Origin: Planctomycetota bacterium | Lineage (GTDB): Bacteria > Planctomycetota > UBA1135 > GCA-002686595 | Length of the DNA stretch: 5,580 nt | NCBI GenBank assembly: GCA_016764635.1 | Contig: JAESRM010000163.1 | Span: 1,634 to 7,213 of the forward strand | Direction: 5' to 3' | Shown here: in pieces, positions 1 to 3,656 of the stretch | Layout: each line of letters opens with the position of its first letter | Position numbering within the stretch: position 1 is the stretch's first letter | Made by a program: the position numbers and the translations under genes | The notes under the pieces: model-generated | What the model was told of the DNA's origin: nothing | Database searches by the model: none | The model's input: the letters and a program-made list of their open reading frames with translations, nothing else

Positions 1-1
1 G

Positions 2-1492
2 CGTCTTACCTACGATGCAAATGGTTTTGATACTTATGAAGTCACTCTCACAAACGGCAATGTCATTGCATTTGACACTTTTGCATACATAGGCTCCCCA
101 ACATCCGGACGTACTGAGGACTTCAATTCTCTCACACTAGAAGCCATCGATGAATTTGCCGATTCAGCCTTTATCACCGTGGACTCTCCGGCTCAAGGAG
201 ATGTTCTCTCTGGCGAGGAAGTCACTCTAGAAGGCAATCTCAGTGGATCCCTTAACAGTCAGTCAAGTTTGGTCTTGTACACAAAAGGCGCGTTGCAGTA
301 TCTGGGGGTCTTTTCGGGCGAATTTGACGCAACCATTCCGGTGGAAGCTGGAGAGAACACACTGGTGTTGATCGCTGGAGTTTTATCAGAACAGCAATCC
401 AACTGGTACCCAAACGGAGCATGCCTAGTCCGCGAGTTCATAGGCGGGGGAGAAATCAGCGCAGTCGACGCGCCGGCAACGCCTCAGCAGCATGACGTGG
501 CATATGGGGTGGATGTATCTACTACGCTCGCGACTTTGCCAGAAGGGGTTACCGCTAGTCTAACCATACACGTGGATCGGGATGGATCTGCCATTCTTCT
601 GGAAGAGATAGCTGTGCCTAGCGGAGAGCAGGTGACGCACTTCACCGTTGGGGGACCCAGCGCCGGATCCGGTGACTTGGATACGATACTTGTGCTTTTG
701 GAATTGAGCAGTGGGGAGGTTCTTGATGGTGAGACGGTTACTGTTGTGCTGGAGGAGCCAGAGCCCATCCCCGGGATGGTGCAGATTCCGGCGGGTACGT
801 TCTTGATGGGGTCGAATGCGGCCGGGGGGGCGCCGTACTTTGGCAGTGGTAGTCACCAACCCGTCCACAGCGTGACAATCAGCCAGTCCTTCTGGATGAG
901 CGAGACGGAAATCACGCAGGCTCAGTATCAGGCGATGATGGGGTCGAATCCGTCCTATTTCTCAGGGGCGAACTTGCCGGTGGAGCAAGTCACCTGGCAC
1001 AACGCGAGGGCTTACTGCGCGGCCCTGACGGCACAGGAGCAAGCGGCGGGGAATGTGCCAGCAGGTATGGAGTACCGACTGCCTACGGAGGCGGAGTGGG
1101 AATACGCCTGTCGAGCTGGGACGACGACCGAGTTCAACGTGGGGTCGGGCTTATTCTGCGGTCAGGCCAAATTCTGGTACAGCTACCACAGCAATAGCAG
1201 CTGCAATTCAAACACCCCAGTCAACGTCGGTTCCTATTCGGCAAATGCCTTTGGCTTATACGACATGCACGGTAATGTTTGGGAGTGGTGCCTCGACTCT
1301 TATGCTGGATACTCAGGAGCCTCCCAAACCGATCCCTTCGTGACGGGCGGCTCGTACCGGGTCTTCCGTGGCGGCGGCTGGAACTACAGCTCCAGCGATT
1401 GCCGGTCCGCGGTCCGGTACAGCTACAGTCCTGGTAGCTCGTACGGCTACATCGGGTTCCGGGCTGTCTTGGCCCCAGTTCTCGTGCCCTAG
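2..1492 (+). CDS. DGR target protein, 5'-partial: Ig-like segments plus C-terminal FGE-sulfatase/C-type-lectin-fold variable domain
   Basis: The frame is open from the first complete codon at position 2 to TAG at 1490-1492, giving 496 visible residues. No ATG, GTG or TTG occurs in frame before GTG 179, which lies inside a beta-strand-like stretch (ITVDSPAQG), so the gene very probably starts upstream of the window. Counting visible residues, 58-149 resemble an Ig-like/bacterial adhesin repeat, 152-256 form a second beta-rich segment ending in a Pro/Glu linker, and 259-492 are an FGE-sulfatase (SUMF1) domain. The latter shows IPAGTFLMGS, PVEQVTWHNARAYC, YRLPTEAEWEYACRAGT, FGLYDMHGNVWEW and a terminal GFRAV. 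In DGRs this fold displays the variable residues, so the likely role is ligand binding. Catalysis is unlikely: of the two FGE active-site cysteines (W+2 and W+7), W+2 is Tyr462 and only W+7 (Cys467) remains. The Ig-like part suggests surface exposure, but any signal peptide is out of view. The ligand cannot be inferred. Confidence 0.93.
   Translation, partial: RLTYDANGFDTYEVTLTNGNVIAFDTFAYIGSPTSGRTEDFNSLTLEAIDEFADSAFITVDSPAQGDVLSGEEVTLEGNLSGSLNSQSSLVLYTKGALQYLGVFSGEFDATIPVEAGENTLVLIAGVLSEQQSNWYPNGACLVREFIGGGEISAVDAPATPQQHDVAYGVDVSTTLATLPEGVTASLTIHVDRDGSAILLEEIAVPSGEQVTHFTVGGPSAGSGDLDTILVLLELSSGEVLDGETVTVVLEEPEPIPGMVQIPAGTFLMGSNAAGGAPYFGSGSHQPVHSVTISQSFWMSETEITQAQYQAMMGSNPSYFSGANLPVEQVTWHNARAYCAALTAQEQAAGNVPAGMEYRLPTEAEWEYACRAGTTTEFNVGSGLFCGQAKFWYSYHSNSSCNSNTPVNVGSYSANAFGLYDMHGNVWEWCLDSYAGYSGASQTDPFVTGGSYRVFRGGGWNYSSSDCRSAVRYSYSPGSSYGYIGFRAVLAPVLVP
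1344..1484 (+). repeat. Variable repeat (VR) of the DGR
   Basis: This segment aligns without gaps to the TR at 3241-3381. Through TR position 3375 it differs at 19 of 35 TR adenines and at no other base: 11 A to G, 8 A to T, no A to C. One non-adenine difference follows at 1479 (T here, C at 3376). Homology ends at 1484, six nt before the stop codon. Sixteen codons change, all of them non-synonymously: visible residues 449, 452, 455, 459, 462, 463, 465, 466, 471, 473, 474, 475, 479, 481, 482 and 483. The outcome is six Tyr, four Ser, three Gly, one Phe, one Asp and one Val. Thirteen of the 14 TR asparagine codons are altered; only the Asn after the conserved Trp survives. The 5' boundary is approximate, because similarity fades before 1344. 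Confidence 0.96.
1449..1484 (+). other. Invariant 3' end of VR, candidate initiation-of-mutagenic-homing (IMH) region
   Basis: After the last altered site (1448), 30 nt (1449-1478) are identical to TR 3346-3375. A single T/C difference at 1479 follows, then five more identical bases. The centre is adenine-free (1454-1476), so template copying cannot mutate it. In the Bordetella phage DGR the 3' end of VR contains the IMH, which fixes the direction of transfer and differs from its TR counterpart at a few positions. By position and composition this stretch is the equivalent. The single 1479/3376 difference could be the IMH versus IMH* distinction. It encodes GFRAVLAP, the conserved core strand of the FGE fold. 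Confidence 0.7.
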
Positions 1493-1531
1493 TCAAGTCA
1501 AGAGGCGGGAGCCCAGAGGCGAAGGCACGCA

Positions 1532-1552
1532 GGCCCCGGGCGGAGCCGGGCC
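1532..1552 (+). other. Possible GC-rich hairpin 48 nt downstream of VR
   Basis: The 124-nt gap between the target stop and the HRDC gene is GC-rich in its first half. In it, 1532-1539 can pair with 1546-1552: GG, a bulged C at 1534, then CCCGG, against CCGGGCC, leaving the six-base loop GCGGAG. This gives 7 bp. Many DGRs carry a short GC-rich hairpin or cruciform just after VR that helps target recognition, usually with a four-base loop and close to VR. This one is farther away and has a bulge, so the assignment is weak. No T-run follows, so it is not a clear intrinsic terminator. The rest of the gap shows no gene. Confidence 0.3.
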
Positions 1553-1616
1553 GGAGATGCCGTAGCCGAAGGGTTCCCCCAGTTGCGATTCGATTTTAAC
1601 CGAACTTAAGTATCAG

Positions 1617-2186
1617 ATGCAGATCCAAGTATTTTCAATTCCGATGGAAGGGGATGGTGGCGCGATGGAGGAGCTGAATGTGTTCTTGCGAACGCACCGG
1701 GTTCTGAGCGTCGACAAAGTCGCAGTGATGGACCAAGGACGGCACTATTGGTCCGTGTACGTGGAGTACTTGGCTCGCAAGAGTGCGCTGGGTGGTGGCG
1801 CGACCAGTGGGTCGAGCGTGGTTTCCAATAGGCCGCGTGTGGACTATCGGGAGGAGCTGACGAAGCCTGAATTCGAGAGGTTCAGCTTGTTGCGCGACCT
1901 GCGTAAGCTGGTCGCGGCACGGGAGGCTGTGCCGGTATACGCCTTGTTCACCAATGCGCAGCTGGCCGATTTCGCAAGGAAGGTGCCGCAGAGCAAGGCC
2001 GCGCTTGGCAAGGTGGATGGCGTGGGTGATGCCAAAATGGACAAGTATGGCGATGAATTCTTGACGCTATTGAAGGGGGTGCCGGGCCCTGAGAAAGGAA
2101 GTGATGAAAAGGAGGGAGGCGCTGGTGAAACTACGAGGGAGGCTGGGGTTGAGGTAGCTGGTGCTGGCAACGGAGCGGCGCGCTGA
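1617..2186 (+). CDS. DGR accessory protein with HRDC domain
   Basis: The predicted protein has 189 residues. Residues 1-53 (MQIQVFSIPMEGDGG, then an FLRTHRVL stretch and a YWSVYVEYL strand) match the style of a small N-terminal domain that I recall preceding HRDC in DGR accessory proteins. A Ser/Gly-rich linker follows (about 57-75). An HRDC domain occupies about 85-154, with LLRDLRKLVAAREAVPVYALF, the LADFARKVP helix and the GVGDAKMDKYGDEFL helix-hairpin segment. The tail 155-189 is a Gly/Glu-rich low-complexity region. HRDC domains bind nucleic acid in RecQ helicases and RNase D, and in DGRs an HRDC gene can take the place of avd. It probably helps the RT handle TR RNA or the target DNA; that role is inferred. 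The start at 1617 keeps the conserved N-terminus although no clear Shine-Dalgarno precedes it. ATG 1644 is the alternative. The stop lies 3 nt before the RT start, suggesting coupled translation. Confidence 0.88.
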   Translation: MQIQVFSIPMEGDGGAMEELNVFLRTHRVLSVDKVAVMDQGRHYWSVYVEYLARKSALGGGATSGSSVVSNRPRVDYREELTKPEFERFSLLRDLRKLVAAREAVPVYALFTNAQLADFARKVPQSKAALGKVDGVGDAKMDKYGDEFLTLLKGVPGPEKGSDEKEGGAGETTREAGVEVAGAGNGAAR

Positions 2187-2189
2187 GCG

Positions 2190-3197
2190 ATGCGAAGGGC
2201 GACGGATTTATACGACCGGATCGGGGAGTACGACAACCTAGTTTCGGCCTTTCACGGCGCTAGCCGTGGAAAGCGCGAACGTTATGCCGTCCGCAATTTT
2301 TCTGCGGAATTGAATCGGAATATCCAAATCCTGCGGCAGCAACTATTCGAGCAGCAGGTTGTGTGGCATGGGTACCGAATGTTCCATATTCTGGATCCGA
2401 AGCCGCGCAGGATAGCAGCGCCCGCGTTTTCTGACCGGGTGCTGCACCATGCGATTATTCAGGTGATCGAGCCGGAATTGGAGCGTGTGGCTGTTTTTGA
2501 TTCTTATGCTTGCCGAACCGGGAAGGGCGCTCATCGGGCGGTGGAAAGGGCCAGGACCTTTTGTGGGCGGTACGAGTGGTTCCTTCAGTTGGATGTGCGC
2601 AAGTACTTTGATTCGATTTCGCATGGGGTCCTGGAGCGCTTGTTCGAACGGCGGTTCAAGGACCAAGCCTTGTTGGGATTGTTGAGAGGGCTCTTGGCCT
2701 CGTATTCGACAAAGCCCGGGGTTGGAATCCCCATCGGAAGCCTGACGTCGCAGTATTTCGCGAATTTCTATCTATCCCGGCTGGATCACTTTGCGCAAGA
2801 GGTGCTGCGCTCCCCGGGATATGTTCGCTACATGGATGACTTTGTTCTGTTCTCCAATGATCGAGAGTTCTTGGTGGCCGCTCGGGAGAGGATCGAGGGG
2901 TTCCTGCGCGTGGAATTGGAGTTGGAGCTGAAGAATTCGGGCAACCTGGACCGGACGGGGGCGGGGCTTGGTTTTTTGGGAGCCTTGATCACTGGATCCC
3001 ATGTGCGATTGATGGGGAAGAGCAAGAGACGCCTTCGGAGGAAGTTGAAGAGGCTGGTTTCTGCTTTTGATGGGGGACAGATTGGTGGCCAAGAACTATC
3101 CGTGCGGGGCGTGGCTCTGCTGGCGCGGACTGAGCATGCGAAGGCCTGGGGTTTGCGTGCACGGTGGATTGCAGACTTTGCGGATGTGGATGGTTGA
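2190..3197 (+). CDS. DGR-type reverse transcriptase
   Basis: This 335-residue RT copies TR RNA into mutated cDNA. Visible motifs in order are: RRIAAPAFSDRVLHHAI (73-89), SYACRTGKGAHRAV (105-118), motif A FLQLDVRKYFDSI (131-143, catalytic Asp135), motif B GIPIGSLTSQYFANFYL (179-195), motif C YVRYMDDFVLF (211-221, Asp216 and Asp217) and GLGFLG (259-264). The IGSLTSQ form of motif B (I/V/L-GxxxSQ in place of QGxxxSP) is the family mark of DGR RTs and has been linked to adenine infidelity. Length is normal for the family, and there is no maturase or endonuclease domain as in group II intron RTs. The C-terminal third is very basic (KSKRRLRRKLKR, 277-288), fitting RNA binding. ATG 2190 follows the HRDC stop by 3 nt, with GGAG at 2172-2175 as a distant ribosome-binding candidate. 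The TR follows 43 nt after the stop. Confidence 0.97.
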   Translation: MRRATDLYDRIGEYDNLVSAFHGASRGKRERYAVRNFSAELNRNIQILRQQLFEQQVVWHGYRMFHILDPKPRRIAAPAFSDRVLHHAIIQVIEPELERVAVFDSYACRTGKGAHRAVERARTFCGRYEWFLQLDVRKYFDSISHGVLERLFERRFKDQALLGLLRGLLASYSTKPGVGIPIGSLTSQYFANFYLSRLDHFAQEVLRSPGYVRYMDDFVLFSNDREFLVAARERIEGFLRVELELELKNSGNLDRTGAGLGFLGALITGSHVRLMGKSKRRLRRKLKRLVSAFDGGQIGGQELSVRGVALLARTEHAKAWGLRARWIADFADVDG

Positions 3198-3219
3198 GCT
3201 TGGCGAGTTCATGGTGTCT

Positions 3220-3225
3220 TATACT
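3220..3225 (+). promoter_or_regulatory. Candidate -10 box (TATACT) for a dedicated TR transcript
   Basis: TATACT matches the sigma-70 -10 consensus at five of six positions. It lies in the 43-nt gap between the RT stop and the TR, so initiation would be near 3232, about 10 nt before the TR. The -35 side is poor: TTGGCG at 3200-3205 has a 14-nt spacer and TTGAGC at 3194-3199 a 20-nt spacer. TR could equally be part of the operon transcript. This is a suggestion only. Confidence 0.3.
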
Positions 3226-3240
3226 CGCAGGGTCAGCCCC

Positions 3241-3381
3241 CAAGCGGCTCGAACCGGGTCATCCGTGGCGGCAGCTGGAACAACAACTCCAACAATTGCC
3301 GGTCCGCGAACCGGAACAACAACAGTCCTGGTAACTCGAACAACAACATCGGGTTCCGGGCTGTCTTGGCCCCAGCTCTCG
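3241..3381 (+). repeat. Template repeat (TR) of the DGR
   Basis: This is the non-coding donor copy of the VR, located 43 nt after the RT stop. In the VR reading frame it would encode a run rich in asparagine: 14 AAC/AAT codons within about 45 codons. AAY codons are typical of DGR templates, because mutating the two adenines of AAC reaches 15 amino acids and never a stop codon. TR 3241-3375 holds 35 adenines, 19 of which differ in VR. The Trp, Cys, Arg, Pro-Gly and Gly-Phe-Arg codons that build the fold contain no adenine, so the scaffold is protected. The 3' end (3351-3373) has no adenine at all. A + strand reading frame runs across it but is a by-product of the VR copy, with no sign of its own selection. 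Confidence 0.96.
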
Positions 3382-3425
3382 GCAGTATTGGCAGAAGCCG
3401 GCTGACGAGAACAGGGGGTGGGTCC

Positions 3426-3451
3426 TGGTCGGCTTGCTTGCAAGTTGGCCG
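3426..3451 (+). other. RNA hairpin with CUUG tetraloop downstream of TR
   Basis: The arm UGGUCGGCUUG (3426-3436) pairs without interruption with CAAGUUGGCCG (3441-3451) around the loop CUUG. That makes 11 bp, of which four are G-U pairs (3426/3451, 3429/3448, 3431/3446, 3432/3445). A CUUG loop closed by G-C is a known stable tetraloop. The G-U pairs exist only in RNA copied from this strand; on the opposite strand they become A-C mismatches. This points to a function in the + strand TR transcript. The hairpin starts 44 nt after the TR ends. No U-run follows, so it is not a standard terminator. Confidence 0.6.
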
Positions 3452-3545
3452 AAGAGATTGAGTGAACGTCAGGGCTCGTAGGGTGCGCGGATGCGTTTCC
3501 GAGCGTCCTGGCGTTTGCGTTTGGCGGACAGGTACGCGCGGGTAC

Positions 3546-3640
3546 GGAGTCGGGACAACTTCAATCGATTATCGGGGGTTGAGGTTTTGCGGGATGAAAC
3601 GGTTTGGGCCCCGATAATAGAGTGAAGTTGTGCCGACTCC
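3546..3640. repeat. Long imperfect palindrome, 32-nt arms, between convergent genes
   Basis: Arm 3546-3577 is the reverse complement of 3609-3640 at 29 of 32 positions (mismatches 3554/3632, 3564/3622, 3567/3619), enclosing a 31-nt loop. The arms run from GGAGTCGG to ATTATCGGGG. The palindrome begins 16 nt after the ABC exporter stop and 95 nt after the TR hairpin, in the convergent gap 3382-3656 that otherwise shows no convincing gene. It could stop transcription from both sides, be a dispersed palindromic repeat of the genome, or be a small non-autonomous element. No T-tract follows either arm and no clear target-site duplication flanks it, so none of these is proven. Confidence 0.75.
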
Positions 3641-3656
3641 TTGGCGGTTGGTGGTG

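Larger units (their letters stand above)
2..3451 (+). other. Diversity-generating retroelement (DGR): target with VR, HRDC accessory, RT, TR and TR-spacer hairpin
   Basis: All the parts that define a DGR are present on one strand within 3.5 kb: a target gene whose 3' end is a variable repeat, an accessory gene, a DGR-type reverse transcriptase, and a non-coding template repeat 43 nt after the RT stop. VR and TR align without gaps at a constant offset of 1897 nt. Their 19 differences in 3241-3375 all fall on TR adenines. In characterised DGRs, TR RNA is reverse transcribed with adenine-specific errors and the cDNA overwrites the VR (mutagenic retrohoming). Gene order and shared strand suggest one operon, with HRDC and RT genes separated by only 3 nt. 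The element looks intact: no frameshift is seen in any gene, and the RT catalytic residues are kept. The true 5' end of the target gene lies outside the window. Confidence 0.96.
3232..3451 (+). ncRNA. Inferred DGR template RNA (TR plus 3' spacer)
   Basis: DGR RTs use an RNA that carries TR plus downstream sequence, and in the Bordetella phage system the region 3' of TR is needed for priming and RT binding. Here TR is followed by a 44-nt spacer and then a stable hairpin at 3426-3451. The TR itself does not encode a protein. The 5' end is placed from the TATACT box and the 3' end from the hairpin. Both are guesses, and the RNA may be processed from a longer operon transcript that reaches the palindrome at 3546. 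Confidence 0.5.

Noticed and set aside
179..181. GTG 179 as the start of the target gene
   Set aside because: The same frame is open all the way to position 2, and the codon lies inside a beta-strand-like stretch (ITVDSPAQG) with no signal peptide after it. The gene most likely starts outside the window.
844..1492. Active formylglycine-generating enzyme or sulfatase maturase
   Set aside because: One of the two copper-binding cysteines is replaced and falls at a mutagenised codon, and the domain carries a DGR VR. Binding display is the better reading.
1583..1611. Promoter for the HRDC gene (TTGCGA, 17 nt, TTAAGT)
   Set aside because: The -10 match is only three of six, and the start would fall at or inside the first codons. 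The gene is more simply transcribed with the target gene.
2190..3197. Group II intron or retron reverse transcriptase
   Set aside because: Motif B is IGSLTSQ rather than QGxxxSP, there is no maturase or endonuclease domain, and a TR/VR pair is present.
3067..3405. Open + strand frame of 112 codons over the TR
   Set aside because: Its first half overlaps the RT gene in another frame and its second half is the TR read out of the VR frame (Thr-rich repeats). There is no family resemblance.
3469..3563. Short very basic - strand peptide (about 31 codons from TTG, ending RAPYEP) after the exporter
   Set aside because: It has many C-ending codons and could be a gene remnant, but it has no good start or ribosome site, matches no family I know, and overlaps one palindrome arm.
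3546..3640. Classical Rho-independent terminator
   Set aside because: The stem is very long with a 31-nt loop, and no T-tract follows on either strand. It is listed as a palindrome of unknown role.
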